From assembly GCF_029892425.1 (NCBI RefSeq), contig NZ_JARXWB010000036.1, positions 1 through 64,000 of the forward strand: a DNA stretch of 64,000 bases. The letters are read 5' to 3'. Positions 25,126 to 35,916 of the stretch are shown here, one piece after another (position 1 is the stretch's first letter; the number at the start of each line of letters is the position of its first letter). The notes beneath the pieces are model-generated. The model was given only the letters and a program-made list of their open reading frames with translations. It searched no databases and was not told the DNA's origin. Made by a program: the position numbers and the translations under genes. The stretch comes from Bradyrhizobium sp. BR13661 (GTDB lineage Bacteria > Pseudomonadota > Alphaproteobacteria > Rhizobiales > Xanthobacteraceae).

Positions 25126-26298
25126 TTGAACATCCCGAGCATCGACTTCGATCTGGGCGAAGACATCGGCATGCTGCGCGACACGCTGCGCGCTTTTGTC
25201 GAGGCGGAGGTGGCGCCCCGCGCCGCCGAGATCGAGAAGGCCAATCTGTTCCCGGCCGACCTCTGGAAGCGGCTCGGCGACCTCGGCCTGCTCGGCATGA
25301 CCGCACCGGAGCAATATGGCGGCTCCAACATGGGCTACCTCGCCCATATCGTCGCTATGGAGGAGATTTCGCGCGGCTCAGCGGCCGTCGGTTTGTCCTA
25401 CGGGGCTCACTCCAATCTCTGCGTCAACCAGATCCGCCGCAACGGCAATGACGCGCAGCGCCAGCGCTATCTGCCAAAGCTGATCTCGGGCGAGCATGTC
25501 GGCGCGCTCGCGATGTCCGAGCCGGGTGCCGGCTCCGACGTCGTCTCGATGAAGCTGCGCGCCGACAAGCGCGGCGACCGCTATGTGCTGAACGGCTCGA
25601 AGATGTGGATCACCAATGGCGGCGACGCCGACGTGCTCGTCGTCTACGCCAAGACCGATCCCGAGGCCGGCCCGCGCGGCATGACCGCGTTCCTGATCGA
25701 GAAAGGCTTCAAGGGCTTCAGCCACGGCCAGCATCTCGACAAGCTCGGCATGCGCGGCTCCAACACCTATCCGCTGTTCTTCGACGAATGCGAGGTGCCA
25801 GCAGAGAACGTACTGGGTCAGGTCGGCGAGGGCGTCAAGGTGCTGATGTCCGGCCTCGACTATGAGCGCGCCGTGCTCTCTGGCGGCCCGCTCGGCATCA
25901 TGGCGGCGTGCATGGATGCGGTCGTGCCCTACATGCATGAGCGCAAGCAGTTCGGCCAGCCGATCGGCGATTTCCAGCTGATGCAGGGCAAGCTCGCCGA
26001 CATGTATTCGACCTGGCAGGCCACGCGCGCCTATGTCTATGCCGTGGGCAAGGCCTGCGATCGCGGTGGCCACGCGCGCACGCTGCGCAAGGACGCGGCG
26101 GCGGCGATCCTTTATTCCGCTGAGAAGGCGACGTGGATGGCAGGCGAGGCGATCCAGGCGCTCGGCGGGGTCGGCTATACATCCGAATTTCCGGTCGGAC
26201 GGCTCTGGCGCGATGCAAAACTCTACGAAATCGGCGCGGGCACCTCGGAGGTTCGCCGCATGCTGATCGGCCGTGAGCTGATGTCCGAGACGGCCTGA
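25126..26298 (+). CDS. ivd: Isovaleryl-CoA dehydrogenase
   Basis: 390 residues. It starts at a TTG with a near-perfect AGGAGG eight bases upstream, and the protein begins MNIPSIDFDLGEDIGMLRDT. Acyl-CoA dehydrogenase fold; FAD-binding MSEPGAGSDV and WITNGGDADV. The catalytic Glu247 lies in GLDYERAVLSGGPLG, the position specific to isovaleryl-CoA dehydrogenases. The C-terminus has LYEIGAGTSEVRRMLIGREL. Oxidises isovaleryl-CoA to 3-methylcrotonyl-CoA, passing electrons to ETF. First gene of the leucine operon (liuA). Confidence 0.92.
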   Translation: MNIPSIDFDLGEDIGMLRDTLRAFVEAEVAPRAAEIEKANLFPADLWKRLGDLGLLGMTAPEQYGGSNMGYLAHIVAMEEISRGSAAVGLSYGAHSNLCVNQIRRNGNDAQRQRYLPKLISGEHVGALAMSEPGAGSDVVSMKLRADKRGDRYVLNGSKMWITNGGDADVLVVYAKTDPEAGPRGMTAFLIEKGFKGFSHGQHLDKLGMRGSNTYPLFFDECEVPAENVLGQVGEGVKVLMSGLDYERAVLSGGPLGIMAACMDAVVPYMHERKQFGQPIGDFQLMQGKLADMYSTWQATRAYVYAVGKACDRGGHARTLRKDAAAAILYSAEKATWMAGEAIQALGGVGYTSEFPVGRLWRDAKLYEIGAGTSEVRRMLIGRELMSETA

Positions 26299-26323
26299 GA
26301 ACCTTCACCTCATTGGAATCAAC

Positions 26324-27928
<1,605 letters not shown>

Positions 27929-27932
27929 TGCG

Positions 27933-29927
27933 ATGGACCGTTCAAAGCTCTACCGCCGTTTTCGCACGCTCCTGATCGCCAACCGCGGCGAGATCGCCTG
28001 CCGTGTCATTCGCACCGCCCGCGCCATGGGCCTGCGCACGGTCGCCGTCTATTCCGAGGCCGATCGCGACGCGATGCATGTCGCGCTCGCGGATGAAGCC
28101 GTGCTGCTCGGGCCTGCGCGGGCCCGCGATAGCTATCTCAATGTCGAGCGGCTGATCGAGGCCGCGAAGAAGACCGGCGCTGAAGCCGTGCATCCCGGTT
28201 ACGGCTTCCTGTCGGAGAATGCCGAGTTCGCGCAGGCCTGTTACGATGCAGGCCTCGTCTTCGTCGGCCCGACCGCCGCGATGATGACCGCGATGGGCTC
28301 GAAGTCCGGGTCGAAGGGGCTGATGGAGAAGGCGGGCGTGCCGTTGGTGCCCGGCTATCACGGCGAGGCCCAGGACGATGCGACGCTGTCAAAGGCCGCG
28401 GACAAGATCGGCTTCCCGATCCTGGTGAAGGCCTCCGCCGGCGGCGGCGGCCGTGGCATGCGCATCGTGCGCTCGGCCGCGGAGCTTGGCCCGGCAATCG
28501 TCAGCGCCAAGCGCGAGGCCAAGGCCGCGTTCGGCGACGATCGCATGCTGATCGAGAAATATGTCGACAATCCCCGGCATATCGAGGTGCAGATCGTCGG
28601 CGACAGCCACGGCAATCTGCTCTCGCTGTTCGAGCGCGAATGCACGCTGCAGCGGCGGCACCAGAAGGTGATCGAGGAAGCACCTTCGCCGACGCTCAAT
28701 GCCGCCCAGCGAGAGACGGTCTGCGCCGCCGCGCGCAAGGCGGCGGGCGCGGTGAATTACGTCGGCGCCGGCACCATCGAATTCGTCTCCGACGGCAAGG
28801 ACGTGTTCTTCATCGAGATGAACACGCGCCTGCAGGTCGAGCATCCCGTGACCGAGCTGATTACGGGCATCGATCTGGTCGAATGGCAGCTGCGCGTTGC
28901 CTTCGGTGAGGCGCTGCCGCTCAAGCAGGACGAGATCAAGCTCAACGGCCACGCCGTCGAGGCGCGCGTCTACGCCGAGAACCCGACCAAGAATTTCATG
29001 CCGTCGGTCGGCCGGATCTCGACCTGGCGGCTGCCGGCGGAGACCGGTGGCTTGCGCATCGATGCCGGCTACCGCGAGGGCGATACGGTCTCGCCGTATT
29101 ACGATGCAATGTTGGCAAAAATGATCGCATGGGCGCCGACGCGCGATGTGGCGATCGACCGGCTCAATCGCGGGCTGGAAGACTCCGACGTCCGTGGCAT
29201 CGTCACCAACATCCCGTTCCTGTCGGCGCTGATCACGCATCCGAAGGTGCGGGCCAATGCGATCGACACCGGTTTCATCGAGCGCGAGCTTTCGGCCCTG
29301 ACCTCGGCGGCAGCAGCACCCGGCGAGCTCGAACTCTGTGCCGCGGTTGCCGCAATCGTCGCTGACGAGCGGCAGGCGGACGCGAGTTCACCGTGGCACA
29401 CCTTCGGCTGGCAGCCGGTCGGCCGCCGCCAACGCAACTTTGCGTTCCGCGTCGGCCATGGTCCCGAGCAGAAAATCGCCCTGAACTATGGCAGCGGGCC
29501 ATCTACGCTCGTGATCGGCGAGCGCGAGCTGGCGTTCGCGATCGTGCCAAAGGATGGTGGCTTCGACCTGACGCTGGATGGCATCAAATCGCCCGTCGCC
29601 GCCGTGATCGACGGTCACGAGCTGTACCTACGCACACGCAATGGCCGCTTCGACCTGCACTGGGTCGATCCGTTCGGCGGTGAGACCGAGGAGCAAACCG
29701 GCGCGGACAAGATCGCGGCGCCTCTGCCGGGTACGGTCGTCGCCGTGCTGGCCGAGGAGGGCGCTAAGCTCGAAAAGGGCGCGCCGATCCTCACCCTGGA
29801 GGTGATGAAGATGGAGCAGACGCTGCGCGCACCCTATGCAGGGGTGCTGAAGTCCATCAAGTGCAGGGTCGGCGACATCGTGCAGGAAGGCATCGAGCTT
29901 GCCGTGGTCGAGCCTTCGGAAGAATGA
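27933..29927 (+). CDS. mccA: Methylcrotonoyl-CoA carboxylase alpha subunit (biotin carboxylase + BCCP)
   Basis: 664 residues from the ATG at 27933. Biotin carboxylase domain (~10-455): LIANRGEIACRVIRTARAMG, ATP-grasp ASAGGGGRGMRIV, ERECTLQRRHQKVIEEAPSP, EMNTRLQVEHPVTELITG. A BT linker follows, then a biotinyl domain with the biotinylated Lys in EVMKMEQTL near residue 627. Carboxylates biotin using ATP and bicarbonate and partners MccB. The last codons begin a 16-bp sequence repeated three times (29915-29962). Confidence 0.92.
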   Translation: MDRSKLYRRFRTLLIANRGEIACRVIRTARAMGLRTVAVYSEADRDAMHVALADEAVLLGPARARDSYLNVERLIEAAKKTGAEAVHPGYGFLSENAEFAQACYDAGLVFVGPTAAMMTAMGSKSGSKGLMEKAGVPLVPGYHGEAQDDATLSKAADKIGFPILVKASAGGGGRGMRIVRSAAELGPAIVSAKREAKAAFGDDRMLIEKYVDNPRHIEVQIVGDSHGNLLSLFERECTLQRRHQKVIEEAPSPTLNAAQRETVCAAARKAAGAVNYVGAGTIEFVSDGKDVFFIEMNTRLQVEHPVTELITGIDLVEWQLRVAFGEALPLKQDEIKLNGHAVEARVYAENPTKNFMPSVGRISTWRLPAETGGLRIDAGYREGDTVSPYYDAMLAKMIAWAPTRDVAIDRLNRGLEDSDVRGIVTNIPFLSALITHPKVRANAIDTGFIERELSALTSAAAAPGELELCAAVAAIVADERQADASSPWHTFGWQPVGRRQRNFAFRVGHGPEQKIALNYGSGPSTLVIGERELAFAIVPKDGGFDLTLDGIKSPVAAVIDGHELYLRTRNGRFDLHWVDPFGGETEEQTGADKIAAPLPGTVVAVLAEEGAKLEKGAPILTLEVMKMEQTLRAPYAGVLKSIKCRVGDIVQEGIELAVVEPSEE

Positions 29928-29962
29928 CTTTTCGGAAGAATGGCTTTTCGGAAGAATGACTC
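29915..29962 (+). repeat. Three tandem 16-bp units across the mccA stop
   Basis: TTCGGAAGAATGACTT occurs at 29915, again with one change at 29931, and a third time with one change at 29947. Unit 1 contains the mccA stop. The duplication fills most of the 47-bp gap to the next gene. Confidence 0.85.
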
Positions 29963-29974
29963 GGGGAGAGTGAC

Positions 29975-30886
29975 ATGAGCGATCGCGTCCGCATCATCGA
30001 GATGGGGCCGCGCGACGGCCTCCAGAACGAGAAGACGCCCGTGAGCGTCGAGGCCCGTATCTCCTTCATCGAGGCGCTTGTCGCGGCCGGTCTCGATACG
30101 GTCGAGGTCGGCGCCTTCGTCTCGCCGAAGGCGATCCCGCAGATGGCGAGCTCGGATGCCGTGCTGCGCGGCGTCAGCCACGTCAAGGGTGCTGAATTCC
30201 ACGTGCTGGTACCGAACGAAAAAGGCTACGACGCGGCGCGAGCTGCCGGCGCGAAGGTGGTGTCCGTGTTCGCTGCAGTGTCCGAAGGTTTCTCGCGCGC
30301 CAACATCAATTGCACGGTCGCGGAGTCGATCGAGCGGTTCAAGCCGGTGCTGGCACGGGCCAGGGCCGACGGCGTGCCGGTGCGCGGCTATATCTCTTGC
30401 GTGCTCGGCTGTCCCTTCGACGGCGAGATCAAGCCGAAGGCGGTCGCCGATCTCGCCAGGACGCTGTGGGACCTCGGCTGCTACGAGATCTCGCTCGGCG
30501 ACACCATCGGCGTCGGCACGCCTGATAAGGCCAAGGAGATGCTGCGCGCCGTGGCCGCCAACATTCCCGCCGCAAAACTGGCGATGCATTTCCACGACAC
30601 CTACGGGCAGGCGCTCGCCAATCTCTATGCCGGCCTGGAGGAGGGCGTTCGTGTGATCGATGCCGCCGCGGGTGGCCTCGGCGGTTGCCCCTATGCGCCC
30701 GGCGCCACGGGTAACGTCGCGACCGAGGACGTCGTCTACATGCTGGAAGGCATGGGCGAGAGAACTGGCGTCGACATGGACAAGCTGCTGGCCGCGACGA
30801 ACGCGATGAGCGTCGTGCTCGGCAAAGCGCCCGTGAGTCGCGTCGCGACGGCGCTGAACGCAAAGAACAAGCGGGCGAGTTCGTAG
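29975..30886 (+). CDS. mvaB: Hydroxymethylglutaryl-CoA lyase
   Basis: 303 residues. HMGL-like TIM barrel: IIEMGPRDGLQNEKTPVS at the N-terminus (catalytic Arg/Asp), GAFVSPKAIPQMASS, ISCVLGCPFDG, the metal motif MHFHDTYGQALAN, and the signature GGLGGCPYAPGATGNVATED with the active-site Cys. Splits HMG-CoA into acetyl-CoA and acetoacetate, ending leucine breakdown. Last gene of the operon (liuE). The start is preceded by GGGGAGAG. Confidence 0.92.
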   Translation: MSDRVRIIEMGPRDGLQNEKTPVSVEARISFIEALVAAGLDTVEVGAFVSPKAIPQMASSDAVLRGVSHVKGAEFHVLVPNEKGYDAARAAGAKVVSVFAAVSEGFSRANINCTVAESIERFKPVLARARADGVPVRGYISCVLGCPFDGEIKPKAVADLARTLWDLGCYEISLGDTIGVGTPDKAKEMLRAVAANIPAAKLAMHFHDTYGQALANLYAGLEEGVRVIDAAAGGLGGCPYAPGATGNVATEDVVYMLEGMGERTGVDMDKLLAATNAMSVVLGKAPVSRVATALNAKNKRASS

Positions 30887-30888
30887 CT

Positions 30889-30958
30889 ACCGTAGGGTGG
30901 GTTACGCCCTGCGGTCGCGCTTTGCGCAGCCACAGGTCTAACCAACCTACGGTAACCG
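30889..30958. repeat. Inverted-repeat element between convergent genes
   Basis: TACCGTAGGGTGGGTTA at the left pairs with TAACCAACCTACGGTA at the right, leaving a GC-rich middle with its own small symmetric part. This GTAGGGTGGGTTA family is dispersed in many proteobacterial genomes. It separates the convergent mvaB and dctM and may terminate both. Confidence 0.7.
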
Positions 30959-30967
30959 TGCTTGGCT

Positions 30968-32326
30968 CTACCTGCTCCCGTCCGGCCCCATCACCAGATC
31001 CGGCAGCCAGGTCGAGATGTCAGGCACCAGACACAGCAGCAGCACGGCGCCCATCATCAGGAGCACGAAGGGCAGCGTGCCCCAGATCACTTCGCTCAAG
31101 GGAATATCAGGCGCAACGTTGCGGATGACGAAGATGTTGAGGCCGACGGGGGGATGGATCAGCCCCATCTCCATCACGATGGTCATGACCACGCCGAACC
31201 AGATGATGTCGAAATTCGCAGCGCGGAGCGGCGGCAGGATGATCGGCGCGGTCATCAGGATGATTGAGACCGGCGGCAGGAAAAAGCCGAGCACGACGAC
31301 CATGACCAGGATCGCAAACAGCAGCCCCCAGCGCGGCAGATGCATCGCAACGACGGATTCGGCTGCCGATTGCGAGATGTGCAGATAGCTCATCACGTAG
31401 GAATAGAGCAGCGACATGCCGATGATCATCATCAGCATGGTCGATTCCCGAATCGTCGATTTCATGATCGGGCCGAGGTCTTCCGGCCGCCAGACGCCGT
31501 AGATCGCCGCGATCAGCCCCAGCGCCAGGAGGCCGCCGAGGCCGGCCGTTTCCGACGGCGTGGCAAAGCCGCCATAGAGCGCCGCCATGACGCCGGTGAG
31601 CAGCAGCACGAACGGGATCACGCGCGGCAGCACGCTGAAGCGTTCGGCGAGCGTGTACTCGTCACGGGCGAGGATGGCCGCTTCCGGACCGCCGTTCTTG
31701 TAGATCGCTTCCGCCGCGGCATATTCCTTGCGGAAGCGGAACACCGCATAGAAACCGAACAGCGTGACCAGCAGCAGGCCGGGACCGATGCCGGCGAGGA
31801 ACAGGCGTCCCAGTGACTTCTCGGCGGCAACAGCAAACAGGATCATGGTGATCGAGGGCGGCAGCAGGATGCCGAGCGTGCCGCCGGCGGCGATGATGCC
31901 GGCAGCAAAACCGCCAGAATAGCCGCGCTTGCGCATCTCGGGGATACCGGCCGAGCCGATCGCAGAGCAAGTCGCAGGCGAGGAGCCCGCCATCGCTGCG
32001 AACAGCGCGCAGGCGAACACGTTGGCGACGCCGAGGCCGCCGGGCACGCGATGCAGCCACGCATGCAGGGCCGAATAGAGATCCTGGCCGGCGCGCGATT
32101 TGCCGATGGCGGCACCCTTGAGGATGAAGAGCGGGATCGACAGCAGGGTGATCGAGGCCATCTCCTCGTAGACGTTCTGAGTCACCGTATCGAGCGAGGC
32201 CGAGGGCATGTAGATGCCCATGAACACGACTGCGACGGCGCCGAGCGCGAACGCGATCGGCATGCCCGAAAACATCACGAGCAGCGTTGCGACGCCATAA
32301 GCGATGCCGATCCCGAAAACGCTCAT
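30968..32326 (-). CDS. dctM: TRAP transporter large permease (DctM)
   Basis: 452 residues from the ATG at 32326, which overlaps the dctQ stop (ATGA). About twelve membrane helices. DctM motifs: SIPLFILKGAAIGKS near the N-terminus and GSSPATCSAIGSAGIPEMRKRGY, then GGTLGILLPPSITMI and ETAGLGGLLAL. Sodium-driven inner-membrane importer together with DctQ and DctP. Substrate not predictable from the sequence. Confidence 0.92.
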   Translation of the reverse strand: MSVFGIGIAYGVATLLVMFSGMPIAFALGAVAVVFMGIYMPSASLDTVTQNVYEEMASITLLSIPLFILKGAAIGKSRAGQDLYSALHAWLHRVPGGLGVANVFACALFAAMAGSSPATCSAIGSAGIPEMRKRGYSGGFAAGIIAAGGTLGILLPPSITMILFAVAAEKSLGRLFLAGIGPGLLLVTLFGFYAVFRFRKEYAAAEAIYKNGGPEAAILARDEYTLAERFSVLPRVIPFVLLLTGVMAALYGGFATPSETAGLGGLLALGLIAAIYGVWRPEDLGPIMKSTIRESTMLMMIIGMSLLYSYVMSYLHISQSAAESVVAMHLPRWGLLFAILVMVVVLGFFLPPVSIILMTAPIILPPLRAANFDIIWFGVVMTIVMEMGLIHPPVGLNIFVIRNVAPDIPLSEVIWGTLPFVLLMMGAVLLLCLVPDISTWLPDLVMGPDGSR

Positions 32327-32877
32327 GAGCGCCTGGCTCCCGCGAAAGGCAGCGCCAGCTGCACGAGGATCTGGATACAGAGCAGGCTCATGCCGACCGC
32401 CATCAGGGAATAGGGAATCGCGAGTGGCGGCGACCACATCGAATTGGAGACCTGGCCGTCGACATAGGCCTCATGTGTCAGCGTCCAGGACTTCCAGGTG
32501 AAGAACGCGCAGAACAGGAACGTCACGGCGTCGACGATCCAGAGCCTGATCCGGTTCGCAAGCGGCGACAGCAGGCCGACAAAAGCCTCGATGCCGATAT
32601 GGCCGCGGTTCTGCTGCACGTAGGCCGCGGTCATGAAGGTCGCGCCGACCAGCAGGAACACTGCGGCCTCGTCCTGCCAGTAATTGGCGGCCTTGAACAA
32701 GGCACGGCTGAGCACGCTGTAGCTCAGGATGGCGCAGGCCGCGACCAGCGCCAGCGCTGCGAATACGACGATGATGCGGTTGAGGATGGTGAGGCCGCGA
32801 TCGAGCGCTGCCGCAAGGCCGGTCCTTGCGGCAGCATTCGCCTGACCGTCACGATCAGGAAGCGGACCGTGGCTCAT
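32323..32877 (-). CDS. dctQ: TRAP transporter small permease (DctQ)
   Basis: 184 residues from the ATG at 32877, overlapping the dctP stop by four bases (ATGA). Four hydrophobic segments with NYWQDEAAVFLLVGATFMTA and QNRGHIGIEAFVGLL, the conserved DctQ region. Couples the binding protein to DctM. Upstream in-frame codons to 32973 lie inside dctP and are not used. Confidence 0.88.
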   Translation of the reverse strand: MSHGPLPDRDGQANAAARTGLAAALDRGLTILNRIIVVFAALALVAACAILSYSVLSRALFKAANYWQDEAAVFLLVGATFMTAAYVQQNRGHIGIEAFVGLLSPLANRIRLWIVDAVTFLFCAFFTWKSWTLTHEAYVDGQVSNSMWSPPLAIPYSLMAVGMSLLCIQILVQLALPFAGARRS

Positions 32878-33896
32878 GCAGCGACGTCGGAGGCGAGCTT
32901 GAGCAGGTTCGCGGCGGTTGCGGTCTTGGCGCCGTAATCCTTCCACGCGGTGTCGCGGGCGATGTCGCGCCATTTGCCGACGGTCGCGGCATCCAGCACT
33001 GCGACCTTGGCGCCGGCCTTCTCGTAGACCTTGGCGACCTCGACGTCGTCGTCCTGCGCGCCCTTGCGGCCGAAGGCCTCGAGCTCTTCGCCCACAGTGA
33101 GGAGGATGTCCTGCTGGTTCTTCGGCAGCTTGTCGAAGATCGCCTTCGACATCATCAGCGGCTCGAGCATGAACCAGTAGGATGCGCCCGCGCCCGAGGT
33201 CAGCGATTTCGCGACCTCTTCGAGGCGGAACGAGATCAGACTGGTGGAGGAGGTGATGCCGGCATCGCAGGCGCCGGTCTGCATCGCGGCGTAGATTTCG
33301 TTGGAAGGCACCGACAGTACCGAAGCGCCGGCGGTCTGCAGCACCATGTCCATCTCGCGCGAGCCGCCGCGCACCTTCATGCCCTTGGCGTCTTCAGGAG
33401 CAACGATGGCCTTGGAGCGGCTGGCGACGCCGCCGGCCTGCCATACCCAGGAGAGCAGGATAATGCCCTTGTCGGCGAGGAAGTCGGACAGCGCCTTGCC
33501 GACCGGCTCCTTCTTCCAGCGCATGCCCTGGTCGTAGGTCGTCACGAGGCCGGGCATCAGGCCGATATTGGTCTCGGGCAATTCGCCGCCGGCATAGGGC
33601 ATCGGATACAGCGAGATGTCGAGCGCGCCCTTGCGCATCGCGGAGAACTGCGCGTTGGTCTTGATCAGCGAGGAGTTCGGGTAGATCTCGGCGGCGATGT
33701 CGCCATTGCTGCGCTTGGCAATCTCGGCGGCAAACATGCGGCAGAGCCGGTCGCGGAAATCGCCCTTGTCGATGCTGCCACCCGGGAATTGGTGCGAGAT
33801 CTTCAGCGTGGTCGCGGCATGCGCGGTGCCGATGCCGAAGCGGAGAATGGCGGGTGCGGCGACGGCGGTCGCGAGCAGATGGCGGCGGGTAAGCAT
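32874..33896 (-). CDS. dctP: TRAP transporter substrate-binding protein (DctP)
   Basis: 340 residues from the ATG at 33896 with GGGGA upstream. The signal peptide MLTRRHLLATAVAAPAILRF then AHAA has a twin Arg and may use Tat or Sec. DctP fold: LKISHQFPGGSIDKGDFRDR; the anchoring Arg in KGMKVRGGSREMDMVLQTAG; VPSNEIYAAMQTGACDAGIT. Such proteins bind organic acids through that Arg. First gene of the dctP-dctQ-dctM operon. A leucine-derived acid would suit the neighbourhood but is speculation. Confidence 0.9.
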   Translation of the reverse strand: MLTRRHLLATAVAAPAILRFGIGTAHAATTLKISHQFPGGSIDKGDFRDRLCRMFAAEIAKRSNGDIAAEIYPNSSLIKTNAQFSAMRKGALDISLYPMPYAGGELPETNIGLMPGLVTTYDQGMRWKKEPVGKALSDFLADKGIILLSWVWQAGGVASRSKAIVAPEDAKGMKVRGGSREMDMVLQTAGASVLSVPSNEIYAAMQTGACDAGITSSTSLISFRLEEVAKSLTSGAGASYWFMLEPLMMSKAIFDKLPKNQQDILLTVGEELEAFGRKGAQDDDVEVAKVYEKAGAKVAVLDAATVGKWRDIARDTAWKDYGAKTATAANLLKLASDVAA

Positions 33897-34221
33897 GACG
33901 TGATCCCCTTGGACTGTTCTTGTTGGCGCGATCGAATTTTGAGCCGGCCTGGCCCATCCTAGCCGGTCTTCCACCCGATATTCTCTAGTCTGATAGTTCG
34001 AGATCGAAGGCGGCTGCAAGTCGCGGCCTTGCTGCGCCGCACACCCGCCCGTGATCCGTTCCAGAGGTTAACGCTGCTCACATCCGGAAGGCGACGATGA
34101 GGCGGGGACAGGTCGGTTGCGAAAAAATCTGCAAGGCAGAGTAACAAGCATAGGCAGCGATCCGTCGAGAATGGATAGCGGCATCCGTCGCTGGCCATTT
34201 CAACTCGAAGGAAGATGAACC
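33897..34221. other. Divergent intergenic region
   Basis: About 325 bp between dctP (minus) and the MKKD-repeat gene (plus). Promoters expected; none confidently identified. Confidence 0.4.
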
Positions 34222-34464
34222 ATGACCACTCGTTCCCGCATCGTGCTCGGCGTCTCGGCTGCCGCTCTCTCGCTCAGCCTGGCCTTTGCACCTGCCGCTT
34301 TCGCCCAGGACAAGATGGGCAAAGATGACGGCATGAAGAAGGACACGATGTCCAAGGACGGCATGAAGAAGGATACCATGTCCAAGGACGACGGCATGAA
34401 GAAGGACGACCACATGTCGAAGGACGGCATGAAGAAAGACGACGGGATGATGAAGAAGAACTGA
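34222..34464 (+). CDS. Pentapeptide MXKDX repeat protein, exported
   Basis: 80 residues. Signal peptide to about residue 29 (VLGVSAAALSLSLAFAPAAFAQ), then a mature region built only of D-x-M-KKD / MSKD units (DGMKKDTMSKDGMKKD...). Such MXKDX-repeat proteins are periplasmic, highly charged and of unknown role; possible metal or envelope binding is a guess. Good ribosome binding site GAAGGAAG. Confidence 0.8.
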   Translation: MTTRSRIVLGVSAAALSLSLAFAPAAFAQDKMGKDDGMKKDTMSKDGMKKDTMSKDDGMKKDDHMSKDGMKKDDGMMKKN

Positions 34465-34519
34465 TCTTCATCCGTCGTCTCTGTCGTGCGCCAGCGAATG
34501 CGCGCACGCGAAAATCCGG

Positions 34520-34542
34520 GGGGCGGTCACGTGGACCGCCCC
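34520..34542 (-). terminator. Hairpin between convergent genes
   Basis: 9-bp stem GGGGCGGTC / GACCGCCCC with a five-base loop. On the minus strand it is followed by GGATTTTCG, so it best serves the DUF6481 gene at 34590. It may also stop the MXKDX gene. Confidence 0.55.
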
Positions 34543-34589
34543 GGAAGCGTCGTCTCGGTTCAAATTCATTTGAACGTGAAGCGAATGCG

Positions 34590-34937
34590 TTACTTGCGCT
34601 TGGCCTTGCGGGCAGCGTAGCGCGCGTCGCGCTTGGCCTTCTGCTCGGCCTCGAGCTCAGCCTGCTTGGCGACCGCTTCTTCAGCTTCGCGGGCGACCCG
34701 CGCAGCCTCCGCCGCTGCAGCCTCTTCCGCGACACGCTTCTGCTCGGCCTTTTCAGCCTCGCGGGCGGCCTTTGCCTCGGCGCGCTTGGCTGCGAGTGCC
34801 TCGCGCTCGGCACGCTTCGCCACAACCGCGGGATCGTCGTGCCCCGGCTGCGACTTGAATTTGTTCAAAAGATTCTTGCGCGCTTCCTGCGCCGCCTTCT
34901 GCCGGTCTGTGAAGCCTGGTTCCCTAAATCCACTCAC
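34590..34937 (-). CDS. DUF6481-type Ala/Glu/Lys-rich coiled-coil protein
   Basis: 115 residues from a GTG at 34937 (VSGFREPGFTDRQKAAQEAR), which matches the conserved start of this family. The remainder is a long charged helix of AKRAEREALAAKRAEAKAAR type ending RYAARKAKRK. Soluble, probably a coiled coil. The opposite-strand open frame is an artefact of the biased codons. Confidence 0.7.
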   Translation of the reverse strand: MSGFREPGFTDRQKAAQEARKNLLNKFKSQPGHDDPAVVAKRAEREALAAKRAEAKAAREAEKAEQKRVAEEAAAAEAARVAREAEEAVAKQAELEAEQKAKRDARYAARKAKRK

Positions 34938-35199
34938 GGGCCTTGCCTTCCTCGCTTTCAATCCTACATGGCTGACTGTTGGTACGTCGGCTGGGCACAA
35001 GCAGGCACCACACGACGCAGAAGCGTGTACATCGCCACGCGCCGTGAAGCCACCCATAATCGCAGCCGATCAGGTCCACGAAATCGCTGACCAGCCGATC
35101 CTTCGTAGCCCGGAAAAACTGCCGAATTGTGATGTCCCTCATAAGGGCAGCCCAGCGGCGGCGCCTAGCGTCCGCCCGGATACGAGACGGAGCACGGGC

Positions 35200-35433
35200 A
35201 TGACGTTTTTCCGGCGGAGCCTGAAGGCCCTCGTAATTGCGGTCGCAATGGCGGCTGTCGCGGGAGCGGTGCTGCTGGCCGCCCGCCCACAACCGATCGA
35301 GAGCACCGTTCTGGGGGCCGCATGGGAATGCACCCAGACCGCGTTCATTCTGACGAGCTGCGCGCCACGCACGCACGTGATTCCAGCGGTCGAGACCTCG
35401 GGCAAGGAGGCGCTGAGGCCGTCCAGGGGTTGA
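35200..35433 (+). CDS. Small exported protein
   Basis: 77 residues. MTFFRRSLKALVIAVAMAAV then AGAVLLAARPQPIESTVLGA, with two Cys (AWECTQTAFILTSC). An N-terminal signal or anchor plus a short disulfide-capable domain. Commonly seen in Bradyrhizobium; function unknown. Confidence 0.6.
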   Translation: MTFFRRSLKALVIAVAMAAVAGAVLLAARPQPIESTVLGAAWECTQTAFILTSCAPRTHVIPAVETSGKEALRPSRG

Positions 35434-35508
35434 TCGGCAAAGGCCGTGCAGGGATGTGACGCGACGTCGCAGAGGTGATAAAGGGCCTCGCCGAGTGACA
35501 AGGTTTCC

Positions 35509-35745
35509 ATGTCCAATCCCGAGTGCAAGCCCGAGTCAAAGCCTGATCCTGCCGCGAAGCCTAAAGCTTCACCCAAGCCGCAATCCGGTGACAACCGTCG
35601 CGGCGCGATCGCGGGGCTGATCATTGCCGCCGTGCTGCTCGCCGTCGGCGTGTGGCTTGCGCGGGACCTCACCGCCGCCAGCAAGATGCAGGATTGCCTG
35701 ATGTCGGGGCGACGCAATTGCGACGTGATCGAGCCGGCGCGCTAG
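35509..35745 (+). CDS. Small single-pass membrane protein with Pro/Lys-rich N-terminus
   Basis: 78 residues. A disordered N-terminal 30 residues (CKPESKPDPAAKPKASPKPQ), one membrane helix (GAIAGLIIAAVLLAVGVWLA), and a short outer tail with C-x8-C (DCLMSGRRNC). Tail-out topology is likely. No family name known to me. Confidence 0.6.
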   Translation: MSNPECKPESKPDPAAKPKASPKPQSGDNRRGAIAGLIIAAVLLAVGVWLARDLTAASKMQDCLMSGRRNCDVIEPAR

Positions 35746-35916
35746 ACCCGTCTCGCGGTCCGCCTGGACGAAAATTTGCCGTGATCTTAAACATTTGTAA
35801 CGGGACATGGCCGGCTTCTGCAGGTCATTTGTCAGCCGGCATCAGCCAGGCACGATTGCCGTCGTCGATCGCGCCTGGACCACGGCAATTTTCTGAAAGT
35901 TGAGGGGGAGGCACCC

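Noticed and set aside
29915..29962. CRISPR-like array
   Set aside because: The three units are directly adjacent with no spacers; a simple tandem duplication.
34633..35433. 266-codon plus frame covering the small exported protein
   Set aside because: Its first part is antisense to the DUF6481 coiled coil; only the last 77 codons from 35200 look real.
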